Origin: Sphaerosporella brunnea
Lineage: Eukaryota > Ascomycota > Pezizomycetes > Pezizales > Pyronemataceae
Length of the DNA stretch: 64,000 nt
NCBI GenBank assembly: GCA_008704415.1
Contig: VXIS01000119.1
Coordinates: 58,844 to 122,843 of the forward strand
Direction: 5' to 3'
Part shown: positions 45,375 through 56,623 of the stretch, piece by piece
How positions within the stretch are numbered: position 1 is the first letter of the stretch
How the letters are laid out: every line of letters begins with the position of its first letter
The notes under the pieces: model-generated
What the model was told of the DNA's origin: nothing
What the model saw: the letters and a program-made list of their open reading frames with translations, nothing else
Database searches by the model: none
Program-made: the position numbers and the translations under genes

Positions 45375-46570
45375 ATGGCCAGTTCTGTAAGTTTTCCACA
45401 TTTGCGAGTAAATACACAACACACTAACATGTAAAACTTACAGAGCCGTCACCACCGCCAGAGAGCCAGGCGCCAGATGCGCACGTCAACCCGAGTCGCT
45501 GCCCGTGCTCGTCTCCCCGAGCTTCCCTTCCCCAGGCAGGCTTACCGGTACTTCGACGCGAACGGTAATGCGGGTCCTGCTCCTACGGTCACCGATGTAT
45601 GTTAAACCAGATCTTGCTCGTTGGATGTCTACTAATTGACGTGGCAGGGATTCTTCGAGATTCGCAACCCTCTCGCGCCACCTGATGGCGGTGAAGATTA
45701 CGAGGTCTTCACGGACCTTGAGAGCGAGCCTGAGGATGTTTCCGATGGCGCTTCGGCCGTTGCGAGCTCTGCCGGAGCCGTCAAGCGCCTTTCCAAGGGA
45801 AAGGAGAAAGAAGTTGTAACTCGTAACGCTAACCACGGCACTCAGTCTTCTGGCCGTGCCAAGAAGCCCATGGTCGAGGCTGAGTGCCCCAAAGGCAAGG
45901 CGCGCTACACGCCGTTTCCCAAGATCGACAAACAGACTCTCGCCCAGGCTGACAAGACGCCAACCAAAGGCTCGCCAGTTGCCGAGTCCGTCGAGTGGAG
46001 CCCGCCGCCGACTTGGGCCGCGGTCAACAACGAGAAGGGTATGGCTGTTGAGAGAAGTGGCTCCCAGGTAAGTGCGGACGTTTGCACGATTCACCGATTC
46101 ACCGATTCACTGATTATGATCGCAGGTCTTTACCGTCACTCCGGCTCTTGGATTGGCCCGCGCTCGAGCGTTGCGTTCGTCGGGAAATGCTGGCCTGAAA
46201 CCTGGTCCTCAGTTCAACACTAGCGCCACTACCGGAGCAGTCCGCGCAAGTTACCCGCGCATATCGGAAACTGTTGCTGCCGCCAAGGTAACTCCAAACC
46301 CTTACAATATTCAACAATTCGCTAATCATGGTGATAGAAGCCGATCAACGGACGCCAGCCTTCCTATGAACCTCGCGCTCGCCCTAATGCGGACGCCGGT
46401 CTTCCGGTGACCACTCCTGGCCGTGTCCGAAAGCCGATTGCCAGAGTATATTTCAATCTCCGGATTAATCGAGTAAGACCAGTGAGCTAATTCATTACTA
46501 GGACTCGGTTCTTGGCCTCGCGCTTCAGGCCTTCAAGGCCTCCTCGGGTAACAAGGCTGCATCCAAGTGA
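45375..46570 (+). CDS. Six-exon gene, 307-residue basic disordered protein (right copy)
   Basis: Exons are 45375-45386, 45444-45596, 45648-46067, 46126-46287, 46338-46445 and 46502-46570. All five introns are 50-58 nt, GT...AG and phase 0, so every exon is a multiple of three. The first exon codes only MASS. The protein starts basic (SRHHRQRARRQMR), passes an aromatic patch (AYRYFDANGNAGP), GFFEIRNPLAPPDGGEDYEVF and an acidic segment (DLESEPEDVSDG). It continues with Lys/Pro/Ser/Ala-rich sequence with KRLSKGKEKE, and ends GLALQAFKASSGNKAASK. It has no signal peptide, membrane helix or known catalytic motif. Composition suggests a nuclear or nucleic-acid-associated disordered protein; that is inference. 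No family recognised. Confidence 0.82.
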
Positions 46571-47724
46571 GGTGCGTAGGCGGCATTGGGATTGTTTTGA
46601 CTGGTCTGTGTTTTTTGTTTCCTGGCTTGTTCTTAAAAAAGGGCAAGATGAGTCGTTAGATAAAGGAAATCAAATGCGTTCTCTGGGGAAAAATATGAAT
46701 GGTCTATCGCCGTGATGTCATTTCATAACTTTCTGCTGTCGTTCAATCTTTTTTGATAGGTTTTAACATGTTATCTATTTTGACAGGTGTAGATGGACTT
46801 AAAAAACGACAGAGTGTATTATCGTTACGATTGATTTATCATTGCTCTGACTCTCCACCGGCACGTTTTGTCTCCTCGTCAATTTCTCCCTGAAAATCCG
46901 CCCATATTGCCCGAGCCCCTCTCTGCTATGCAAAGTATTTTTCTACATATTGCAACCGCATATCACGCCTGCTCATGACCCTCGTAGTGCTTTTCACTCA
47001 GCCACAGCCTAGACGCCTTGTACCTGGCTCTGATATGTTGCATAGCACAGAACTCGTTGAAGTAAATCTCAATTCATGGCTGAAAACCTTTCTCTGAAAT
47101 TGCAGTGGATTTCGCCCCTCTGTCAAGTGATTTTGACCATGATTATACCATGCTGCTCTCGCGCACCCGGATGTTTGAATCCCATCGCATTCCCCATTCT
47201 TGTAAGGCTCAATGCTAATCGAACCGCGACGCCAGTGCAGGGTTCTCTTGCGTTGGGAACATCAAAAACACACCCACCATGTGTCATACTTGATGCCTTT
47301 CCCATGGCGCAAATGCATGCTATGGAAAGTAAACTATACGCAGACCACCAACTTTGCGTATTTGCGGGGCCGGTGTTATCTTCAGCTGGCAGTAACAAGG
47401 CAGGTCAGGGTGCGGAGATCTGGCCTTGGTCTATCCGCAGTCTTTTCACCGTGTGTGTAGCCTCAGTTGGCAAGTAGTAAACCACAGAAAGTTCATAGCG
47501 CCAAGGTTCGAGAGTGGAGTTTCTGCATCGTAGTTGATTCCAGCTCGGAGACCTGCGCGCAAAGCATATAAACCTTCCTACCGCGGCATTTCGTGTGTAC
47601 GGATATAGCTGTGCGTCCGCAAAATTCACAGCTGTCACCACGAGCGAGCAGGCATACCACAAACGTCAGGGGAAAAGAAAAGAAAAAACAAAAGAAATTT
47701 ATTTGCCCGTTATGGGCTGCCCCT

Positions 47725-47970
47725 AGGCCTCCTCCTCCATCCTCATCCTCCTCATCCTCCTCATCCTCATAATCCTCCTCCCCTCCTCTTCGTCGTCGCC
47801 GTCCTCTCCTTTCTCCTTCTCCTCGTCTTCTCCTCACCCACCTCATCCTCTTCATCATCGTCGTCCTCTTCTTGCTCCTTCTCCTCGTCTTCTCCTCATC
47901 CACCTCATCCTCTTCATCTTCGTCATCATCGTCCTCTGCGTCCTCCCCCTCCTCGTCAGCAGCCTGCTCC
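47725..47970 (-). repeat. Purine-rich acidic-coding tract (right copy)
   Basis: Mirror of 23315-23560, pyrimidine-rich on the plus strand, with small indels. One long minus frame here (47493-48164) runs through the array end and the acidic tract into EEDYEDEEDEEDEDGGGG and beyond. Confidence 0.7.
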
Positions 47971-49625
47971 CCCCCCCACCTGAAGGGGTGGACCGATGGC
48001 ACTGGCCGCGACAGCCAGACGGCACCGCTTAGCGGCCCGCTGGTAGACCTGGTCGCGGTCCAGGCACCGGTCGCACCCCTTCTTCCCCCGGGTACAATCC
48101 CGCATGTGGGTGGCCACGCCCACATGGGAATCGCCCGCTCACCTAAGATCACAGGTGTTAGCACGCGCGCGCTGGATACGTTTTCTCGGGGAACTTACGA
48201 TTGGTGAGTACCCGGGGCCCACTGAGTGCCAGTGGGGGGGGGGGCAAGGCCGTGATGGCGGCGTTGTACTTTGCTGCTTGGACTGGTCGCGGTCCAGGCG
48301 TCGGTCACGCTCCTTGTTCTTCCTCTCCTTCCTGAAGGGGTGGACTGATGGCTGCGACCGCGACAGCCAGTCGGCGCCGCTTGGCGGCCCGCTGGCAGAC
48401 CTGGTCGCGGTCGAGGCATCGGTCACACCCCTTCCGCGTGGAACGTCGCCATCGAGTCCTCCTCGGGTACAGTCCCGCATGTGGGCACTACCACCACATC
48501 TAAGATCACAGGTGTTAGCACGCGCGCGCTGGATACTTGTTCTCGGGGAACTTACTACGGGAAAGTACCCGGAGGACCACTGAGTGCCAGTGGGGCGGTC
48601 AAGGCCGTGATGGTGGCGTTGTACTTTGGTGCTTGGACCGGTCGCGGTCCAGGCATTGATCACACCCGTTCTTCCTCCTCCCCCACCTGAAGGGGTGGAC
48701 CGCTGGCACTGGCCGCGACAGCCAGACGGCACCGCTTAGCGGCCCGCTGGTAGACCAGGTCGCGGTCCAGGCACCGGTCGCACCCCTTCTTCCCCCGGGT
48801 ACAATCCCGCATGTGGGTGGCCACGCCCACATGGGAACCACCTGCTCACCTAAGATCACAGGTGTTAGCATGCGCGCGCTGGATACTTTTTCTTTGGGAA
48901 CTTACGATTGGTGAGTACCCGGGGGCCCACTGAGTGCCAGTGGGGGAGGGCAAGGCCGTGATGGCGGCGTCGTACTTTGGTGCTTGGACCGGTCGCGGTC
49001 CAGGCATCGATCACACCCGTTCTTCCTCCTCCCCCACCTGAAGGGGTGGACCGCTGGCACTGGCCGCGACAGCCAGACGGCACCGCTTAGCGGCCCGCTG
49101 GTAGACCAGGTCGCGGTCCAGGCACCGGTCGCACCCCTTCTTCCCCCGGGTACAGTCCCGCATGTGGGTGGCCACGCCCACATGGGAACCACCTGCTCAC
49201 CTAAGATCACAGGTGTTAGCATGCGCGCGCTGGATACTTTTTCTTTGGGAACTTACGATTGGTGAGTACCCGGGGCCCACTGAGTGCCGGTGGGGCGGCC
49301 AAGGCCGTGGTGGCGGCGTTGTACTTTGGTTCTTGGATTTTGTTAGATGCTATCTCTTAGAGGGAGAGAGGGGGGTACTTTTCAAATGCATCAGGGTTGG
49401 CGCGTTAGGGGGGTCTATCGGCGTTTGGGTTGGCGCATTGAAGGTGGCGGTGGTGCGCCGTGCGATGTGTTGGCGGGGGCGATATCGTTGGTAGCGCCGT
49501 TGTATTTCTTGATAGTTGCGATGTTAGCTCAGAACAGCAAGTAGCGGGAATGTTGAGCACCATCAAAAAGAACGGAGGCGATGGAAGGTGGCGAGACTTA
49601 CAGTTTGTGCAAATTTTATGTTGAG
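47950..49625 (-). CDS. Gene with tandemly duplicated CX2C-motif exons (right copy)
   Basis: Mirror of 21663-23330, with the four conserved introns at about 48142-48198, 48500-48556, 48849-48904 and 49201-49256. Indels differ from the left arm, so different pieces of the CTRGKKGCDRCLDRD and KERKNKERDRRLDRD motifs stay in frame. The true protein would need both arms and raw data. Confidence 0.5.
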
Positions 49626-50551
49626 CTGTGATGAGAGGGGAGGGGGAGGAGCCGGCAGCGAGGGATGAAAAGAAGAAAGGAAGGAAGGGAGGAAGAGCAG
49701 GTTTTAAGCCATTTGTGTGCCCTCGACGTCGACGCCCGGGACAGGGTTTTAATTGCCTCCGTGCTCGTGACGTGGTTTTTCAAAGTCGGAGTCGGCCCCA
49801 AAGAGCTCAATAGCCACCTCAAGACCCCGGGACGGCTGGCTGGATTGTCGATGCCGAGTTTGCATCAAGATGGAAGCACGCCATACCACATCGGATGCAA
49901 GGCAGGCGGCGTTCTCGAACAGTCTGGAGGATTACATGGCGGTGAGTGATTCCTGTGATTGCAAAAAGTTGCGATTTTTTCCTTGTTCTTCTATCCATGG
50001 CGGGCAAGCAATATCCTCGCGCTCGCGGTTGTTGGGTTTTCGGGTGTTCCGCTTATTCATGTAACGCACATCATCATATGGCATTCCTCCTCCAACAGTG
50101 TTTCCGTAAATGCACTGTACATCCCGTAAGGCACAATGTGGCACCACCGATATCGTTCCGTAGTTGGGAAGCTGCACGAGTCATCGATTTTTCTGGCAAT
50201 ATTGCCTGTAGACCTGTCGCTTTTGTAAAGCATTTTGTCGACACCCCAGAGCGCGTGCGGCAGAGAAACGCGGTTCTCGCGAACTAGATGTTGGTGAAGT
50301 GGGTACTCCATAGTTGTGGCAGGTCTCCACAAAGAAAAACGGCGCTTTCGGTGCTCTCTGGAGCTACAAGCTCGGAAGTTTAGTGGGTGCAGTGAGCAAT
50401 CGGTATCCGTCGTTTTCACCGATTTTGAGAGGGCAACCATCCGCATGGTTGTACGAGGGCTTTTGAACTTATAAACAAGTTCACCCAACTTATCTAGCAA
50501 CCCCCCAACACGCAACTTCACCTTCCAACTCCCAAGCAAAGTGTAGCGACG

Positions 50552-51004
50552 ATGAACATCGCCAATAACCTCACCATGCCCATGGCCGGCGATACCGAAG
50601 ACGATAACCTGATTGTCGTAGTCGACCCGAGAAGTACTGGAACCGAACAAGAAAATAGCCAACATCCATGGATCGCGATCATGGGCATCGATGCGCTCAC
50701 CTATGCTATGCAAAACAGTACAACCCCTGCGCGCATCGCCTCTACCACTCTGCTGACCAGCGACTGAACAGATCTGGAATACTACAAGGCCTTTGGCCGA
50801 CTTCCGCACGCCAGCATCGGTGCCGAGATAATTAGGAAACCGACAATGCCTCTCATCAGCCATATCAACATCTCCTGGCGGAACGGCGACGGCGTCCTTC
50901 ATGTCATTTGCTACACGAAGTTGTATGGACCTGAGTACGCTCTTCGAGAAGTCAGCACCAACCTGCGGTCCTTCAATCCGGATGGCAATGCATCGGCTAG
51001 ATAG
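50552..51004 (+). CDS. Small-protein family member D (right copy)
   Basis: Exon 1 is 50552-50717, the intron is 50718-50771 (54 nt, GTACAA...GAACAG, branch region CTGACCAGCGACTGAA, phase 1) and exon 2 is 50772-51004; 132 residues. The N-terminal half contains IVVVDPRST (21-29), which resembles AIVDPAT in B and AFDPNT in C. The domain runs from about 62: KAFGRLPHASI, SHINISW (W91), VICYTKLYGPEY (Y103, K105, G108-P109), then a charged tail. The intron splits the codon 11 residues before the conserved Pro of [LV]P (codon 56 to P67), exactly as in B (codon 76 to P87). Function is unknown; no signal peptide. Confidence 0.65.
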
Positions 51005-51751
51005 CTTGGAGAAGGAGAGTACATCGATTGGTTGTCGGAGAGTCCTTGCGTTGTCAAGTTACGGGCTCTTTGGTTGACGAAGTTGAACCTGGATAAATGG
51101 GTGTTCTGTTCTTAGTCAAGATGAAAATACAATCGACTTGCTCTGCGTTAACTTTCCGACGCATCGCAAGCATTGCAGAATAATGGCAGTATCGGCGGTT
51201 GCATCTATATTAATCGTGGCGCAATGCTTCTACATTGGTCAGAAGTGACAAAACTCTCAGTCCTATGGCCCGCGCCCGCGAGCGGTAAGTCTTGACATAC
51301 GCCCCCGTCCGAACAACCAGTCACAGCTCGTCAGCGAACAAAACACCACACCGCAAGCGAGCGACTGCATGTGCAGACGCGCACTTTCTAGCCCGCGATC
51401 GCGTGGATCAAGGTAAGCATTCCCGTGGATGCAGTGTTCAATGATGGACCGAGAATAGACTCGGTAAACCTGCGCGCGCCAGACCACTGACTGACTAGAT
51501 GTTTTTATCACAGCTAAAGCGAGACCCAAACTGAACGAATACCAGCTCCTGCAAAAGATCACTGGCAGAGAATCGACTTTTATTCTGATCATTCTTGAAC
51601 TGTAGGTAACCCTTCTCCACCGCTCCCAAGTCGCGAGATTCACCGACCAATATTGATGTTGAACAGAGAAGCCTGAACAATTGCTACCTCGGAGCATAAC
51701 GGTGCTACGACCGCTCAAAACAACCTCAGAAATACGTCCAATGTGGAATTC

Positions 51752-52018
51752 ATGTCTGCCACCGACGCCGCTGTTGCCGCTGTGCCAACTCATATCCTCG
51801 AAGACCCAAGGTCCTCCCGGGCACCTAACCACATCGTCCGTCTTTCGGTCCCTCCTTAGCCAGGTTTTACCCATTTGGTGGTGCATAGCTCCGGTTATGA
51901 GCGCATTGTCTCTCAGCAGCTTCTAGCGAAGGTCTGGAGTAGTATCAATTGCACGGCTTGTGACGAGGGTGCGGTACGCCAAGGTCAAGATTGTCCTAAT
52001 ATCTGTCAATGGTTCTGA
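51752..52018 (+). pseudogene. Possible fourth, degenerate member E of the small-protein cluster
   Basis: Same strand and spacing as its neighbours D and B. An ATG (MSATDAAVAAVPTHILEDP) opens a frame interrupted by TAG at 51857-51859 and continuing as PGFTHLVVHSSGYERI to TGA at 52018. A possible intron, 51782-51859 (GTGCCA...TTAG with a CTAAC branch point), would remove the stop and leave 62 residues. THLVVH is reminiscent of the HIxVxW core of B, C and D, but the W and the GP[EQ][FY] signature are absent. The left mirror (19249-19515) has extra indels. Confidence 0.2.
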
Positions 52019-52634
52019 TATAGTGAACGATTAAGAATCGGTGGCGCCGTAGAGCTCAGAATTGATTGGGTTATACTAGCTGCAGTACCTACTGTTTTTT
52101 TTGTTTTTTTTTTTTTTGAGATCCCGTAAATGTTGTAGCCTTTGCTCCACAGAGATTGGTAGACTCACAGAGCGGTGTTTTGTAGTGATTGAAATTGGGG
52201 TACCCCCGGTTTAATAGGCGGCTGTACAGAAAACTCTGCATATATCTGGGTGCTTGAATCTCAAATCCCACCCTTTTTTTCCCCAGTGTTATCAGACAAA
52301 GAGCAGTAGCTCGTAGAGTATTGGATCCTCCTGTGCAGCAGACGTGAATTGTAGTACATGAATGGCATTAAACCGTACGAAAGAGATCGTGGCTATACGT
52401 CTAGGGCAAACAATAAGACAGTCACCCACCACCGGTTCATTGTGTAATTTCCGACCCCTCCTCAAACATAAATACTGTGTGCACAACTTGTGTCCTGACA
52501 ATACCCACCACCGCGCAAAGCAACAACCTCTCAACCCGTCCAGTAAGTCTCCATCATCTCGCCGATTATGCTGTCTCTCAATTTGGGATTATGCTTCCAG
52601 CAATTACATCAACAAGACTGACAACGGACAGAAC

Positions 52635-53153
52635 ATGCCACAGCATACGATTCCCGCGGCTCCTGCCGACGCAGCTATCGTCGATCCTGCCACAATGCGC
52701 GCGGTGAATGACGCCGACAACGTGGCTGATAATACCAATGGCGCAAACCTGGCTACTACCGAATCCGGCAACGTGTATGATAATACCGACGGCGATAATA
52801 GCGACCCGAGCATCCCCAAGCCCGGAGATATAGGATATTCGACGTACATGGTTGACATGGGTCTGTTTTGCCTGGATATAGCACTACCCAATATTGTGAT
52901 CAATTGACTGATTCGCTATTTCGCAGGATATGACCACTTTTTTGCTGTCGATGGGGTCCCCTTCCCCTGGATACCTACCCACTACTTCCTACCAGCCTGC
53001 AGGGAGGCTCATTTCATCTTAATCGAATGGGTCCTTGATGGTGGGATCAGGGTCGAAATCCGATATTATAAAGTCGATGGCCCGCAATTCAGACTCAAGG
53101 AAATTTGTCCGAACGTTCTGGCAAACCGAGGCTGGGAAGCGGGAAGGGCTTAA
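52635..53153 (+). CDS. Small-protein family member B (right copy)
   Basis: Exon 1 is 52635-52860 and exon 2 is 52927-53153. The 66-nt intron (GTCTGT...TTTCGCAG, branch ACTGAT) is in phase 1 and splits codon 76. The product has 150 residues. A 58-nt intron (52543-52600, GTAAGT...TTCCAG) lies in the 5' leader, as in gene C. Residues 1-66 are polar (VDPAT at 16-20, then repeated Asn/Asp). The domain follows: FAVDGVPFPWIP (81-92), AHFILIEW (W110), VEIRYYKVDGPQF (Y122, K124, G127-P128). Unspliced reading stops 16 codons into the intron; splicing restores homology with C and D, which supports the model. No signal peptide or membrane helix; probably cytosolic or nuclear. Function is unknown. Confidence 0.7.
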
Positions 53154-53664
53154 GACTCCAGGAATCTGTTGTACTGGCAGTTCTATGGACTGAGGATACG
53201 ATACGTTGTACGCTCTGCGGAGTCAATTGAAATGTTCTGCGTCATGTTACTGTGTTACAAAAATCTACGGCGTTGTTTGTTTGTATGGTGTTCGGCGTTT
53301 ACTCCCCGGAGCTTCGCGACAGAAGACACTTTCATGAAGACGAATCGACTTGCATATTCAAAGCAAATCAGCGTAAATGCGTCACATTCGGACCTTGATG
53401 CTCACATGGCCTGAATTGAGTATCTTTAAAATGGACTGCATAAAACAAAATTCTATTGTAGTGCAAATAATTCCACATTCAGGCCACTGGACTACATCAG
53501 CGTGTGTCTTTGCAGCTCCCTCCACGTCCAGAACAACTCTACAGCGATCCCGAGCCGCGCTTCCCAATTTTCAGGAAACCCAATCGCTGACACCTATCTA
53601 CGCATTCCTCGAGGTGAGCACGTGCACTGCCGCGTCCCACAACCAAGGCTGATATTCCGCAGAC

Positions 53665-54004
53665 ATGCCCGAAACCACCATGCCTGCCGATTCTTTCATA
53701 GCCGAGCCGACTAACCCCAATAACGACGAGCGCGCCATCCTGGTTGCTTTCGACCCGAACACCATCGATTTCGCAACCCATATGGTGGGTCACACAGTCT
53801 CCAGCCCCAAAGTCATGAAATTTTTTAACTGAGTCTGCGTGGCACTTAGTGACGTTCGGGAGTGTTCCCCACTCCCGGATCCCCCGAAAGATTTTTGATG
53901 TGGCCTCAAGCGGAGCCACCCACATACTGGTCGAGTGGATCTCCCCCCAAGAGGGTTTGCACCGTGAGGTTCGTTACAACAAAAGAAAAGGGCCGGAATT
54001 TTGA
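53665..54004 (+). CDS. Small-protein family member C (right copy)
   Basis: Model: exon 1 is 53665-53788, the intron is 53789-53849 (61 nt, phase 1, branch AACTGAG) and exon 2 is 53850-54004, giving 92 residues. An untranslated intron (53614-53662) ends three bases before the ATG. Residues 43-92 carry the family domain: TFGSVPHSRIP, then ATHILVEW (W71), then EVRYNKRKGPEF (Y84, K86, G89-P90). The alternative donor at 53785 would give an immediate stop. Paralogues B and D continue about 20 residues beyond GP[EQ][FY]; here a matching tail (FDCVKAVQMSP) lies in the next frame up to 54119, so a one-base error at TTTT (53999-54002) is likely. No signal peptide. Function is unknown. Confidence 0.55.
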
Positions 54005-54473
54005 CTGCGTGAAAGCAGTCCAAATGTCCCCTGCGTTCGTTGATTGGTTCGAGATTTTTGGAACGAGAAGGCAGACATACGATTGCCTTTATTCCCGCTA
54101 TGCCATCGATTCAACATGATTGACGGGAGGCGGAGGCCTTGATGTGGAGTGCGGAAAGCATTGTGAGTCGCGATGAACGGTACCAATTTTCCCAGGAGTC
54201 AAGGCCTGATTGACGGACGGACAAGTATTCCAGCCCAGTCCAAACACAAACTCGACTTCTTCGGACCAATAACACAACCTTGCCGGAAAGATTTAGTTTA
54301 GTGATCAAATCCTCTGAAAAAGTGTGGCAAGACTACATAAATCACCAGCCACAGGACAACATGAAGAGCAGTTTAGCGGAATATATGGTTCATGATTCCG
54401 CATCCTCCACAGATAGCAGTGCAAGCCGATTCATCAAGGCTGAGAAGCCTATGGACTGCTGAACGGCGGCCTG

Positions 54474-55955
54474 TTTAAGGTTATGCGGATGTGAGAGCGT
54501 AGTTTATCGTACTGCGATAGCACCGTAAGGAAGGAAGGCTTGATCACTTGTCTTGTATTGTACAGAAGAGATGATCAACAGGAAGCTTCCTTTTAGTATC
54601 CCTTTTACCGTACGGAAGTTTGTTATACCGTGGCAAAGCCTCGGAGTAATAACTATCTGATGCTGATCATAACGGCTTGATGTTCCTCTGCATCACCAAC
54701 TCTGACTCGCCTCATATGATAACATAGGAAAACAGGTGTGTTAACGCTATTTACAGTACTTCCCCTCGTTTAACACATGGTATATTTTTCGCAAGTTGAT
54801 GGTGTCGGGGTTTCGAAAGGTTCTTGGTGAGCAAGTCAGCAAGATTGTGTGCCGTTGGTACGTACATCATTTTGAAGTCGCCTTCATCGAGTCTTTCTCG
54901 TACGCAGTGGTAGTGGATATCGATGTTGTTGTTTTAGACTAGTAAACAGCCGTGTGGTGACCACACGGTGTGCAGTCAGTAGTACAGCGCCACTTAATGT
55001 AAAGTCATATGTACTATACGTTGCAGTCAAGGCGTATGTTTGTGAAACACGGCGCAGTAAAGTAAAGAGGAGTGGATTGGGGAAGGAGGCAATACCGTCT
55101 CACTTCGCCGCTAGCACCCGCACGGATAAATACAAATATCTATTCCATTCCACAACTATCGACAAATCTAGCAGTGTGTACTCTACAGTACAGCAGCTTA
55201 GTCGCTCCGCAGTGCCGTCGCTAAAGGCTTCGGTCCAGAATGGTGGAGCTGTGCACGGCTTGAGCCTTCGGAAAACGCCACACCAACTGCATTATATAGG
55301 TATAGATAATGGTTGTGAAACCCGGGCTCATAACCTGATTAACGGTTATGAGGCTGTATTATTATATCTAACAACACAGTATCTAGTTGTTGATGTAGTT
55401 TTCCCACCTCAAAGAGAGTTGCATGCTGAACTAGTTTTGCACCCGGACATATTTTCTCGTCACATCAAATCCCTTATCCATCCTAGAACACCCCGATCGA
55501 TATCCCGTCGTCCTCCATACACACTATCTTGTACTTTCGTCAACGTTGCCATCGTCGAGGTTGCCGTAGAGGTCCTTGCTGAGGTCGTCGTAGAGGTTGC
55601 AAGAAGTTGTGTAGTGCGGAAAGCGCGGAGTCGAGGGAGAGGAGGAATGTGATAGGGAGAGTGATTGAGCTGGCGTATGCAGTGCCAGTGGTTTCTCCTC
55701 CGTCGGCGGTGCCCTGGCCGATAGGAGTGGTTGAGGTTATAAGCGAAACCGGGCTCATAACCTATTTAAGGTAATGCGAGAGTGGAAGATGTGAGTTTAT
55801 TGTACAGAAGAGAATATCAGCAGGAAGCTTCCTTTAATAGATTATACCGGGGCAAAGCCTCGGAGTAATAACTATCCGATGCTGATCATAACCGTTTTAA
55901 GACACGGCTTGATGTTCCTCCGCATCACCAACTCTGACTCTCATCACATGATATC
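54474..55955 (-). mobile_element. Copia remnant with both LTRs (right copy)
   Basis: Mirror of 15309-16792. The 3' LTR is at 54474-54755, the RNase H tail at 54751-54933, the primer-binding site at 55751-55762 and the 5' LTR remnant at about 55763-55955. It has the same truncation and the same in-frame stop upstream of the RNase H tail. Confidence 0.75.
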
Positions 55956-55958
55956 CTA

Positions 55959-56194
55959 CCGTATTATCTCACACTTTGGAGCGGCGTACCAGCGCGTTTT
56001 CGACTCACTCCAAAATGTATGAAATGTTTTTTATGTGCGATTCTGAGGCGGTTTGAGTAATCTTTTCGCTGGCGGAAATCAAAGATGGCCCGATTTCGAG
56101 CTTTTGGAGCCTTAAACGTCGAAAAATTTCCCAATTAGGGCGAAAATTGCCCAATTACTCAGTAGAGGTGTGACTGTTAAGTGAGATAATACGC
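55959..56194. mobile_element. TA-flanked MITE 3 (right copy)
   Basis: Mirror of 15070-15305, with TA flanks at 55957-55958 and 56195-56196. Confidence 0.75.
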
Positions 56195-56196
56195 TA

Positions 56197-56623
56197 CCGT
56201 CGAGGCTCCATATAACACGGTCATAAGAATACCCGCCCTATTAGAATATGCGTGGCCGGTCCCGGCCGATTTTGTATGGGAAATAAGAATAAATTTCCTA
56301 TAAGAATGTTCTTAGAAAAGGGAAAAAAAATTGTATGGGTATTCTTATTAAAAGTTGGGCCGGTGAGCAGACTCGCGGTCTTGTTTTGGTTTTTTTTTTT
56401 TTATCGCGGTCTCAAACGGTCGTCAGCATAGTTAATGAACAGTACGAACTTTCCTCGCCGACACAAACGCGTGAAAACACAGCGCATTTTGGTTCATCGC
56501 GGACCCCGCAGATCGCAATCATGAACGATCACCTGTGTCAAGCCACCCTCTCGTTATGAATCCGCACTTTATAAGAATATGCCCCTGCGGTCCCGACCGT
56601 ATTCTTATATAGAGACTCGACTG
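56197..56623. mobile_element. TA-flanked MITE 2 (right copy)
   Basis: Mirror of 14640-15067, one base shorter because of a small indel. Confidence 0.8.
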
